Assembly: GCA_025765615.1 (NCBI GenBank)
Contig: JAIVFJ010000021.1
Span: 186,001-250,000 of the forward strand
Length of the DNA: 64,000 nt
Reading direction: 5' to 3'
DNA from: Zopfochytrium polystomum
Lineage: Eukaryota > Chytridiomycota > Chytridiomycetes > Chytridiales > Chytridiaceae
Of the stretch, positions 23,255 through 33,025 are shown in pieces; positions within the stretch are counted from its first letter, which is position 1; the number at the start of each line of letters is the position of its first letter. The notes beneath the pieces were generated by a model. It was not told the origin of the DNA, ran no database searches, and was given only the letters and a program-made list of their open reading frames with translations. The position numbers and the translations under genes are program-made.

Positions 23255-24992
23255 TTATGCGGCCGAGGTAGTGGTCAATCCATCTGGAAGAAGCCTTGGT
23301 GCGCAAAAGCCAGATGCCTGGGCAAGTGTCAGTGGAGTGCTGGCGACTACATGTGGTGCAGCGAGGTTGAGAGGGTTGTGAGGAGCTGTTACAAGTTCTG
23401 TGGGATGATGGAGTGGGAAGGAAGAGTTGATGTTTGGAGAAGACAGTGGGTGAGAGGCTGTGGAACGAGGGTGAGAGGCCTGGGGATCTGCGGGGCTTGG
23501 AGCGCTTGTCAGAGGGCTTGATGGACTTTGACTTCTCCCACGAGATAGTGTCGTTGCAATGGGGAATCCAAATAAGTCAATGGGCATCAAGAAGGAGCTG
23601 ATGGAAAGCGGTGACAAGGGTTTTAAGGACAGAGGCAGCAGGGTTATCACGTGATAATAAGGAGTCATAAAAGGATTGAGGGATGAAGCCACGAAGGAGG
23701 GAGGAAAAATTGATACAAGATTGATTGTCAAAAAGAAATTCAGGGCGGGAGAGCCAGTAAATGGGATGGGCTTGAGGAGGGGAGCAACCATGAGGTGCAG
23801 GAGGAACAGAGGAAGAAAGAGTTTCAGCAAAGGTGTTGCGAATCATGGCAATGGCATCAGCAGCTGCAGGGCATTGCAATCTGTGGTTTCCAGAGCGTGG
23901 TGGCATCAACGACAGAGCCCATCAGGGTAGACTTGAGGGTGTCGTTGGTGTAGAACTTTTTGAGTGGGCAAAGGGGCAAAAGAAAATTCAAAGTTAAGCT
24001 CAAGGCAAACAACAGAGCCAGCCATGAAGCCCTCCTTGCAAAGGGAGCCATCAGTGTCAAAGGTCAAGGATGGGTGGGTATGAGCAAGGTCAGCAGGGAG
24101 GAGGGGCACGTCCATTGGTTGAAAGCAGGGATTTGTGAAGGGAGCTGGATTGAAAGTGGAGTGGCAGGAGGTGAGGAGTGGGAAAGGTGTGGGTGTGAAA
24201 ACAGTGGTTGGGGAAGGCGAGTTAACAAAGAAGATGGGCTGGGAGGGTTGAGTTGCAGTAGCAGTTGTGCGGCTGCTGATGGGGACTGTGTAGGTGGAAT
24301 GTGCAAGGGAAAGTTGGATTGTAGGGAGAGATGTGCTTGCTGCAGGGGTAAGAGAATGGGGTGGGGCGAATGGGGCAGCCAAGGCATTGGACCAAGTGGA
24401 AATTGTGGGAGGAAGGGTGAAGGCATTCAGGGAGACTGGAGTAGTGATGAGAAAGGAGTTGGGGGTTTGGGAGTGTGTGAGTCCAGTTAACAATGCGGAA
24501 GAATTCCACTTGTGGTGGGGTCATCAGACGGAAAAAACTGCCACGAGCAAGGGGGATATGGTGAAGGGGATCCAAAGAAGATGGGTAGAAGGGATTGTAA
24601 AGAGGACCATCAGGAGGGCTGTGGTAAAAGGCTGGAGAGCCAAAGGTGGGAGCAGCAAAATAAAGGTCTTAATGATGTGGTACACTTCACAGAGTTTGTC
24701 AGGAAGAGAGTGGAACTGTCAAGAGAACGTGTACTGATCTTTCCAGTTTGGTCGGTACACAGAATCTGCAGTGGGGCAAAATCAAAACAAGGTTTGGCCA
24801 TGAGGTGTTGCCAGCGCATCTTTGCCATATCACAAATGAGGCAGCACCAGGGTAAGGGGGAGCACAGCAGCACACCAGCACCAGGACCAAAGAAGCAAGG
24901 TCGCCCATGCAAGCCATCATCACCAGTGTGTGAGTACGACAGGCTGTCAAGCCTGTGACCTCAAATAAAAGAGTGTATACCCACTTTTTCAC
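23255..24992 (-). mobile_element. Probable non-LTR retrotransposon remnant with RNase H-like domain
   Basis: Minus-strand open frames broken by shifts. A C-x2-C...H...C cluster (CCLICDMAKMRWQHL) near 24,870-24,830 resembles the zinc finger found after reverse transcriptase in LINE-like elements. Further on, LTFDTDGSLCKEGFMAGSVV at about 24,070-24,010 resembles the first catalytic motif of an RNase H domain (xxTDGSxxxxxxAGxGxV). It is followed by LFDNQSCINFSSLLRG (about 23,720), where family members have a DSxxxI motif, and a WIPH motif at about 23,570. The order finger then RNase H fits fungal non-LTR elements, but no reverse transcriptase core is present. Low-confidence class assignment. Confidence 0.45.
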
Positions 24993-25022
24993 TGATAATT
25001 GTGAGGATTATCCACCTGTCTC
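24945..25022. repeat. Dispersed 80-base repeat, copy 2
   Basis: Partner of the copy at 18,292-18,375: GCTGTCAAGCCTGTGACCTC, AAATAAA, GTGTATACCCACTTTTT and TAATTGTGAGGATTA in the same order. It overlaps the 5' side of the probable non-LTR remnant. Confidence 0.75.
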
Positions 25023-25361
25023 GAAGGCGTTATACACTGAGTGATTCGGTCCCTTTGGCTTTGCCATTGCACTTTCTCTGTGTCTTGGACCAGAGGCATT
25101 TTGCACTTTCTTTTGTGATTGTGCCACCTTTGTCACACTTTTCTTATGTTTCCCTTTTAGATGTGGTTGCTCTTTTTGTGTTTAAAGAGTTTCTTTTGTG
25201 TTTGATGATGGGCTTTTGTGGACTCCAAATACATTTTTCTGTCTGGTGACCCCTAGACACCTTCTTTTGCCCTTTTCATTAGATAGCATTGGTATTTAGG
25301 CCATTGCTCTGTTTCCACCTCCAGTCCAGGGTGAGGAGATTTAGAGAGCACAGTCTCACAA

Positions 25362-27530
25362 GTGAGCATCTCAACAGAGCCTCCACCACCAACAACTGTG
25401 CCTGCACCAGATGCCGAGCAGGAGCCACCCCCCAAGCGGAAGTGCAGCACAACAAAGAAACCAGCAGCAGTTGCTGGGCAGGAGCCACTCCCAAAGAGGA
25501 AGCCAGGCCGACCGAGGAAACACCCAATTCCATCTGACCTGGTGAGTCACTCCAAACTTCACTAAACTAATTCTTTCTTTTCCACACCATTCCAGTTTCC
25601 AATTCTCATCCTCCCAACCAAAACAAATCAAAACAATTAACATCACCTCACTTCGCCCCACACTATTGCGTACAGGAAGCCTCAGCACCAGCCACTCCCG
25701 ATGCCCAGGGACGCAAGGGGTGGTGGGCCCAGCGATCTGGAGAATTTGCCCAGGTCCAGCGCAGAGGCTCATCAGCAGGCGGGTCAGGATGGTGAGGGCC
25801 TGCGTTGCCGGACATCTCGAGTTCTCTGTCCGCAAGGGGTATGGACAGGCCCAGTGGTGAAGTGGACCCCGCCGCATCAGGCGAAGTGCTACCTGCTGAC
25901 AGTGCCCCTGTTGTGCAAGATGTGCTATTTGCGTGTGAGCCTGACAAGGACTTAGACGATAACGATATCCAGTCTGTCTACAAGTCTGACTCTGATGATG
26001 AAGACAGACTACTTTACGCCTTCAACATCAACTCCATCTCAAACAAAGTATCCCCAGACACATACAAGGATCCACTGACCTACGAGAAGGCCATGGCATC
26101 GCCTCATGTAGAGCATCGGAAGGAGGCTGAAGAGTACGAGCTGGATATGCTTTGCAAGATGGGAGTCTTTGTGGAGTCAGCAACTCCGCCTGACACCAAC
26201 ATTGTCAGCTGCAAGTGGGTCTACAAGCTCAAGTTCAAACCTGATGGCACCATTGAGCCGTTCTGTGCTCGGCTTGTTGTTTGTGGATTCACCCAGCAGC
26301 CTGGTGTCGACTTCACCCTCACCTACTTGCCAGTTATTAGCGTTGGATGATTGCCCTCAGCACTCTGTACGGCTGAGACATGGAGATGATCAACATCTCC
26401 TCAGCCTACCTGTACAGGACCCAAAAAAAACCCGATCCACATGGCACCACCACCTGGCGTATCAATTTCCCATGGACTAGTGTGGCTACTACTCACGGGT
26501 CTCTAAGGGCTGAGGCAATCAGGATGGACTTGGTACCGACGTCTAGCCCTCCACCTTCAGTCAAACAACGACCTTCCACTCTTTGGTGACACTGCTGCCA
26601 TCAAGGAGGCTGTTGCAGACCCAAGCTTGAAGAACTGGGAAAACTCAGCTACATTCTCTCAATGGAAAACATTCGTGGTTCAAACTTCACAATTCTCCAT
26701 CAGACTAACTTCCTCTAACTTCCTCTTGCGTTTTGAGGCTAAGCACAGACCTGTGATGCCTCACAACACACCACTCAAGGTAACAACCAAGCTCACCCCT
26801 TGCAACTGGCACTCCACCGACCCAAGTGAGGAGAGCGTCGACAGCACTGAGTACCTCCATGTGATTAGCAGCCTCAACTACACTGCAACTTCAACAAGAC
26901 CAGACGTGGCACTCAGTGTCAGCTTGCTTGGTTCCTTTGCTCAATACCTGTGCGTCCAGCACTGGCACAAGCTACTTGACGTTGTGGGGTACGTCAAGGT
27001 CACCTCCACAGTTGGACTTTGCTACAGCTCAGACAGGAACAACCAAGCTGTTATTTTGGCTATGCTGATTCATCGTACAACTCCCACCACAACTCTCGCT
27101 CACAGATAGCATACCTTGTGCTTTTAGCAGGGGAGCCATAGCGTGGAAGTCAACAAGATCAGCAACTGTCCCAACTTCGTCCACAGCAGCAGAGTACATT
27201 GCACTCAGTGAGCTCGGTGGGAACTGGAGGCCATCCACAACCTCCACCTATCAATTCAGCATCCCCTCAAGCTACCAATCATTGCCTACAAGGACAACAC
27301 ACCATCGATCCACATGACAGTTAACGACCTTCACACCGATTGTTCCAAGCACATCTGCCTTTGGTACCACCAGATTCTGTCACTTGTTGAGGAAGGACTT
27401 GTGCCAAGTTGAGTATGCTACTCAATGGACCAGCTTGCAGACCTCCTCCCGAAGCCACATGGATGTGACATGGTCTGTGAGGGCTGGACTCTACTTGGAC
27501 TGGTTGACTCAACTGAGAAACCAAGACGAT
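25362..27530 (+). mobile_element. Ty1/copia retrotransposon 3, with AT-hook-bearing linker, RT and RNase H
   Basis: Plus-strand element. 25,362-25,565 encodes a basic linker with KRKPGRPRKHP, an AT-hook (GRP core). An RT segment at 25,930-26,350 is nearly intact: DPLTYEKAMASPHVEHRKEA, NIVSCKWVYKLKFKPDGTI and FCARLVVCGFTQQPGVDF. The frame breaks at about 26,350. INISSAYLYRTQ near 26,385 corresponds to the segment before the catalytic Asp pair. RT/connection sequence DSTEYLHVISSLNYTATSTR follows at about 26,840-26,900. RNase H pieces are STAAEYIALSELGG (about 27,180), YKDNTPSIHMTVND (about 27,290) and DQLADLLPKPHG (about 27,430). The YVDD-type box is not recognisable and there are several stops, so it is inactive. 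Integrase and gag are missing. Confidence 0.85.
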
Positions 27531-27917
27531 AACATCACAAGAAAATCCTGGAGACGAGATTGAAACAATGTGAGGAACATATTTGACAAAAGAGTGTCAA
27601 GAAGAAGGAACAGAAGAACTTGGAACACGCTGTGGCATGCAAAGGGAAATCAGCAGGTTAGACCCAAAGGGGAGGGGGAGGGCACCAACCTTTTCTTTAC
27701 CTTTTGCCTTATTCAGCTCTTCCTTTATTTTCACTCCTACCCTTTTGAAGTTCACTCCTTCGCAGCATTGTCCCAACATTTTCCTTCCTTTCCCTGCCAC
27801 AGTTTCCCCAGATTGGCGAATTGGTTTGGGTTTTTCATCCAAGCAGGAGCTTCAAGCACTCTTCCCCAGTTTCTTACCTCTGGAGGATTTGTTTAAAGTC
27901 AAGGAAGGGTGCGTGTG
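27531..27917. other. Copia element 3 3' untranslated region
   Basis: Sequence between the RNase H coding remnant and the polypurine tract. CT/T-rich, with no coding features. In copia elements this interval is normally short, so about 390 bases suggests a small insertion or local expansion. Confidence 0.45.
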
Positions 27918-28078
27918 CAAGGGGGAGTGTTGGAATATGCCCCCACGCACGTGATAATCAATGAAAAAGAAAAAAAGAGAAATTCATGTTTGATCCATCT
28001 CCATCCATCGTCGTCTCCCCGTTCCTGCTTCTTGTCACCACACAATCACCAGCACCTATTATAACTCGGATTTCAACA
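27918..28078 (+). repeat. Polypurine tract and candidate 3' LTR of copia element 3
   Basis: CAAGGGGGAG at 27,918-27,927 is a classic copia polypurine tract, directly followed by TGTTGGAATATGCCCCC. A 151-base segment then runs to TTTCAACA at 28,078, giving TGTTGG...CAACA ends. Strand and position agree with the coding remnant on the left. The 5' copy was not found in the window, so it is a truncated element. Confidence 0.65.
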
Positions 28079-28307
28079 ATCTCAAGCAACATGCGAAGTG
28101 CGCCTGTCCTTTTTCATGTGCCCTCAATATGATTTCAGGCTTTGAGTCAGGATTTGTTTGGTTTCCACCTTTTGCAGCAAAATTCTGCTCCCAAGGCGCC
28201 TGATGTTTTTTTTGTATATTTCGTTTTCTTTTCGGTTCCTTGAGAAAATCTGCCCGGCCCCTTAATAATCAGTGGGTAAAGACTCATTAAGGAGGTAAGA
28301 CTTCGAT

Positions 28308-31300
28308 CTACATCCGGGAATCAGAGTTCTTCCACCAATCAAAGCTCGTAAGTCCTGAAGAACTTGTTCCTCGTCTCCTATGATAGAAGAGAATGTATGC
28401 AGACTTGGTCTTCAGTTTGAAAAAAATGTCAGCTGTGGTGTTCAGACGAATGCACTGACGGTATTGACAGAGAAATCAACCTTCAAGGAAGCCTCATCGC
28501 ATGAGCTAATCCTCGAGTCATCAAACAAGTGCCACTGCTTGCGGGTTCCATTATACACTTGTGCCGTATAATGCCCCGAAGTTAATGTTCCCATGTGATT
28601 CTAAACCCGCGTTCCTTCAAAAACTGGCACCAGCAATAAGAGCGAGCTTACCGATATAGCGTAGAGATCATAGACGAATCGCTCTTTCCTTCCTCCGACA
28701 TCTGTCATATATGTTGGCATGAACCCACTGACGTCCAGTCCGTCAACTGGAAAGTCCACGTAGGTTTCAACCTTATCCTTGAATGGACCTTGAAAATAGA
28801 ACCTTTTCAAGTGCACCAGTAATATCGACGGAAGCTTTGCGATGCTGAGCGTTTTCTTTGTCCTCCGCTTAGCTTTACAGCTTGGGCAAAACCACGCATC
28901 TTCGCCTTCAAGGATTTCGGGTTCCACAAACTTACTGAGGCAGTCTTGGAGACTGACAGCTCTGCCTCCAACACTAGGGATGGGTAGAGAAAGGTACATG
29001 AATGGATTGAATGTTGTGGAGGTCTGTTCGATCTATCAGCTCGCGACGTTTGTGAAAGCACCATACCTTCATGCAGGTCATGCATTGCAGCTTTGACTTC
29101 AACTGTCCTTGAAATAAGTCCACAATTATGGACCAGTTGCTGGCACGATAATAGTTCCAAGCCATCTCCTGTCGAATTTTGTCCGGCGTCTCCTCATCAT
29201 CCTTTGGCTCTTCAATCTTAATCGCAGTCGATCTTCGAGCCACGTTCAAATCCTCATGAATTGCATCCATGAGGAACGCCAGGAATTCCTGAGAGTCGTG
29301 CTGGTCATGACCTTGAAATTGTGAGGAAAATTGCCCTATTGTGTTCTTCGGGAGGAGTACGAGCGTTTTAGAAAAATAACTCAGCATCAGAGAGTACCTT
29401 AAACTGGGAAGGAACGAGGAAGGGGCTCTGACCCCCCCACATATCTCGAACGAGCCGAGCATACTCTTCAGCGACAGCCCCTTTCGTTCCCATCGGATTA
29501 CTTCGATTGACAAACCGACGATAGGAGCCTCCATTAAAGAACCTGCTCAGGTACTCAGTCCCACTAAGGCATTGAACTGTTGAGTTCATATAGCAGCTAT
29601 TTCCCAGATTCTTCAATCCGGTAACTCCAATACTAACAGATCCCAGCTCGGAAAGGGAGAAAAAATCCCCATTCCCCGGCGTGCTTGCAATGGGCGAAAT
29701 GATGCTATCATCTCTGGAGACGGTCGGAACAGGCTTTGGAGGAATTGGTGGTGGTGGTTTCCGTCGGATGGCTATTGAAGGAGAGAGGGTGACACTGTCT
29801 GTTCGGACCGGAGGTGCTGTTGGTAGTCCTCCTGCAATACTGGGGCGCAAATCCGTCAGCTGGTTCAGCTTCGTATTGAAAGACTGGTCCAAGTTAAGGG
29901 GATTGGCCGGAGAGTGCCTATAAACGTTGACCTCTGCGCTTCGTGGTCCTGCGGGCTTGTACGCGTGTGCGGTACTAGGTTCCCCTGAATTAAGCCATAC
30001 TTTTGGAGGAGGCTTTGGCTCGCCGCTTACGTTCGATTTCAGCTTGGGGTAATCGGAGAAGTTTGACGTGTGCGAGTAAAGCCCAGGGTTGCTGGAGCTC
30101 CGGTACATAGTACTTCCGATATGCGGATATGAGGGCGTCGCGGTTAAAATATAAGGACCTGCTATCAAGGGCGAGTTCGACTCTAATGTCGAGGTACCGG
30201 AGTAACCTGGTGTCCGAGGGGCTTGAGGAGCAGTTTCGGTGCTCGCGAATTTTGGTATCCCGTTGTGCTGCGCCCCGTTCAGTTGGGGAAACTGATCGGG
30301 ATTGTGGTAAGTGAAGTTTTGGGGCTGCTTTCACAAACGATCAGGAACCTGTGAAGTGGGACCAATTCACGTACCAAGGCGTTTCCAGCGGTTGGCAATG
30401 CATGAAACGTTGGTGCTGGCAGATTGAGGTTGGTGAAAGGTTTTTTAAGTACTAACTGCGCTTGCGGCGTCCCAAAGTCCACCCAGTCTTCACCGCTGAG
30501 GCTATCCCCAATTTCTACCCAGTCTGTGATTAAGAGCCCGGCTTCCCTTATAAACCGCTGCCACTCGGAGAATCCAGCCTTCAGAAGGGCGGGAGAGCAC
30601 GGCTTGCCTTTCCCTCGCGCATCTTCCTGCAAAGCAAGCAACAGATTTGTGAGGACCGCTGAGTCTTCAAATGAGTTTGAATCATCATCGTAAAGGATGA
30701 TAAAGTCCGCGTTGTATCGATTTTTGAAGGTTTCTCTTCGCGGATCACCTGTTTGGGTAAAACTTCTCAAACACAGTTCAATGTACTCCGTGTTAACCCT
30801 GGTGAATCGTATGTAAGGAAGCCGCATGCTGAAGAGGTGCGAAATCAATCTTCCCACCCAGTCGTTATCCAATCGGGTTCAATATGCACCAAACTTGTGA
30901 AGATTGATCCCATCTCGAAAGTAGCTTTGGGATTGTTTCGTAATCTCCGCCATTTCATATGTCCCTGAATGTAATTTTCCAGGGGCCGTACATCCAGAAT
31001 CAGCACGCTACTCGCAAGAAGGCCCTCGATTACTTGTGCAAGCCCAGCGTGTAGTTCAGGGCACGTCATAGAACGATCATAATGAAGTGCTGGAGATGGG
31101 GGTGGCTCTGGTGAAGAAACCGGGATCCTCGGAGATTCGCGAGCAACCTCGTGCGCATCAGGGACGGAGGATGGAGGGGCATTGAGTGTGAGAGCGGGCT
31201 CCATGGGAATATCAGCAGGTCGAAACGGAGCAAGTTGAAGAGGTGAGTTGAAAGTGGAAGAATTGTTGTTAAGAGGTGGCGATGCTGTGTTCCGACCAAA

Positions 31301-31973
31301 GCTGGGGTCGTTGTTCGAATGAAACTTGAAATCGATCGCAGCCGGCCCAACCTCCGCTGCTGAAGATGGGCCTACAATTGCAACGCTTCTTTTTTCAGCT
31401 TTCTTGGCGGATGCAGCTGCCGCGGCCGTCTCCTCCTGCGCTGCTTTCCACTGATCGTACCGTTGCGTTAACGAGATTTTGAGCTTTTCCAGGGTCTCCA
31501 TGCTTTCCAAAGCTTCCTGGCTCCGCGTTCGCTTCTTAAGCCAGCGCAATAGATCGGTAACACTCACCTTTTCCAGCTCCCTATAAGTCCGATCCGGAGA
31601 GCTGAAGTCGGGATGCTTGGGTATAAGTTGGAAAACGATGCTACGATAACCCAGTCAGCACGAGGTAGGATGGCGTACGAAAACAACGCAACGCACCTTA
31701 CTCCTCTCAAGAGCAGAATATATGCTTCTTCGTCATCCTTGTGCAAAAGGCGGAACTCTGAAGCCTGGGTTCGGAATTAGAGTGCGCCAAGATCCGTAGG
31801 CATACTTTCTCAAATATAGTGCTGGCTGAGCTGCACCATTTCTTCACCGAGTGCTGGTTTGGAGACAGTTTATAGCTGTCAGCAACCTCGCCAAGCTCTG
31901 ATACAGATCGAGGAGGGCGGCTTTTCGACGATCCTGCCGAGTTGGAAGCTTTTGGCTTTGCCTGGCTAGGCAT
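28308..31973 (-). CDS. DOA4: DOA4/USP8-like ubiquitin carboxyl-terminal hydrolase (dimerisation domain - rhodanese - USP)
   Basis: Cysteine protease that removes ubiquitin, in yeast from cargo at the endosome/vacuole. Ten exons: 31973-31806, 31764-31697, 31640-31568, 31516-30858, 30798-30375, 30324-29398, 29345-29067, 29023-28652, 28600-28460, 28409-28308; introns 41-59 nt; about 1,070 residues. Domains: USP8-type N-terminal helical domain (SVSELGEVADSYKLSPNQHS, HKDDEEAYILLLRG, LIPKHPDF); rhodanese-like domain (SSVLILDVRPLENYIQGHMK, with no obvious active-site Cys) at about residues 260-400; Pro-rich linker (RRKPPPPIPPKP); USP domain with Cys box GLKNLGNSCYMNSTVQCL (Cys about 708), QGHDQHDSQEFLAFL, zinc-finger pairs CMTC and CPSC, and His box NHMGTLTSGHYTAQV (His about 1000). 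It ends SAYILFYHRR. The GTGAGT intron at 31,567-31,517 is 51 nt with no in-frame stop, so it could also be retained. Diverges from the F-box gene. Confidence 0.93.
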
Positions 31974-33025
31974 CGACGGAGGGGGCTGTCGAGCGTGTAA
32001 GAGTTGTTTCGAATCGCTTCGAATAGTTGACGCACCATTCGAACCATGATTCGCGCCGGTGTGGATCGGAACCTATAGGACACCGACGAGCGCCGAGCGC
32101 AGGGAAAGGGCAGCGACTCGTGCCGGGTCCTTCAACGGGTCTGACGATTCAATCGATAGGAGCGCGGTTAGGGGAGTGTGAGACCGTGGGGGAAGAAGGG
32201 GGCGGAGCGGGGCCGTCAAAGACGCCGTGGTGGCGAGGAAAACCGAGGCGGAAACGATCTCTGCCAAAACGGATTGCGTGTCGCCCGATGCAGCGGCAGC
32301 GTTCTCTCTGGTTCAGAGTACCCGGTTCAAAGTTTCACGCCCAACCCCCACTACCTCTCGCAAGCTTTCTCTTTACTGAGCGCTACTCTCCAGGTCGGAG
32401 AGGTCATTATGGTTTTCTCAGAGAACAACGCAAGCCATCGCTGTAACTCACAGGAACACGGACCAGCCTTATACCAAAGCGCTAATATATGGCGGAGTTC
32501 AGTTGCGGGTATGTCTTACGGTCTGTCCTTTCAAATCGCGCACTCCCAGAATGTAAGTGGCGGCGGCCTGGTGGCACAACCATCTCCGGAGCTGTCGACG
32601 CGCGACGCGTGGTTATGTTGCCAATGCTGGCCGAAGTTACATGGTTTGGTAGTGTGCGTCTCGGTCTATCTGGGAGTAGTGTGTGTGCGTGTGTGTGCAT
32701 GTGTCTGTGCGTGTGTGTGTGTGTGTGTGGGTGTGTTTGCAACCAAACACAAAAAAACAAAAAGAGTATTAATATGTATTAATTAGTAATGAAAAAGGAA
32801 AAAAAAGAAATCGGAACGCGCCAGTCCGACAGCAGTCACGCCTACTCGCCCCCGCACTTCCCCCCAAGCCCTCCCCTTTTCTACCTTCACCCTCCTCTTC
32901 CTCCCTAATACCCCCTTCTCCTCCCCGCCTCGCCCGCCCAATTCTCGCACTGCACACTACCAAACCACCGTCCACTCAAAAATCACAGCCCACTCCTCTT
33001 TCCAGCCAAAAAAACGGTGCCGCGA
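31974..33025. promoter_or_regulatory. Shared divergent upstream region of the DOA4-like and F-box genes
   Basis: 1,052 bases between two genes transcribed away from each other, so both promoters must lie here. A (GT)n tract occupies about 32,678-32,737. CT-rich sequence with many CCCTCC blocks precedes the F-box start (32,850-32,960), a common arrangement for fungal transcription starts. No coding sequence recognised. Confidence 0.6.

Noticed and set aside
23960..24490. Gly/Lys-rich plus-strand open frame
   Set aside because: Antisense to the RNase H-like remnant; composition-driven with no motif.
31564..31746. Apparent short minus-strand protein with an ADWVIVASF segment
   Set aside because: This frame runs through a DOA4 intron; the spliced model restores the conserved LIPKHPDF motif in another frame.
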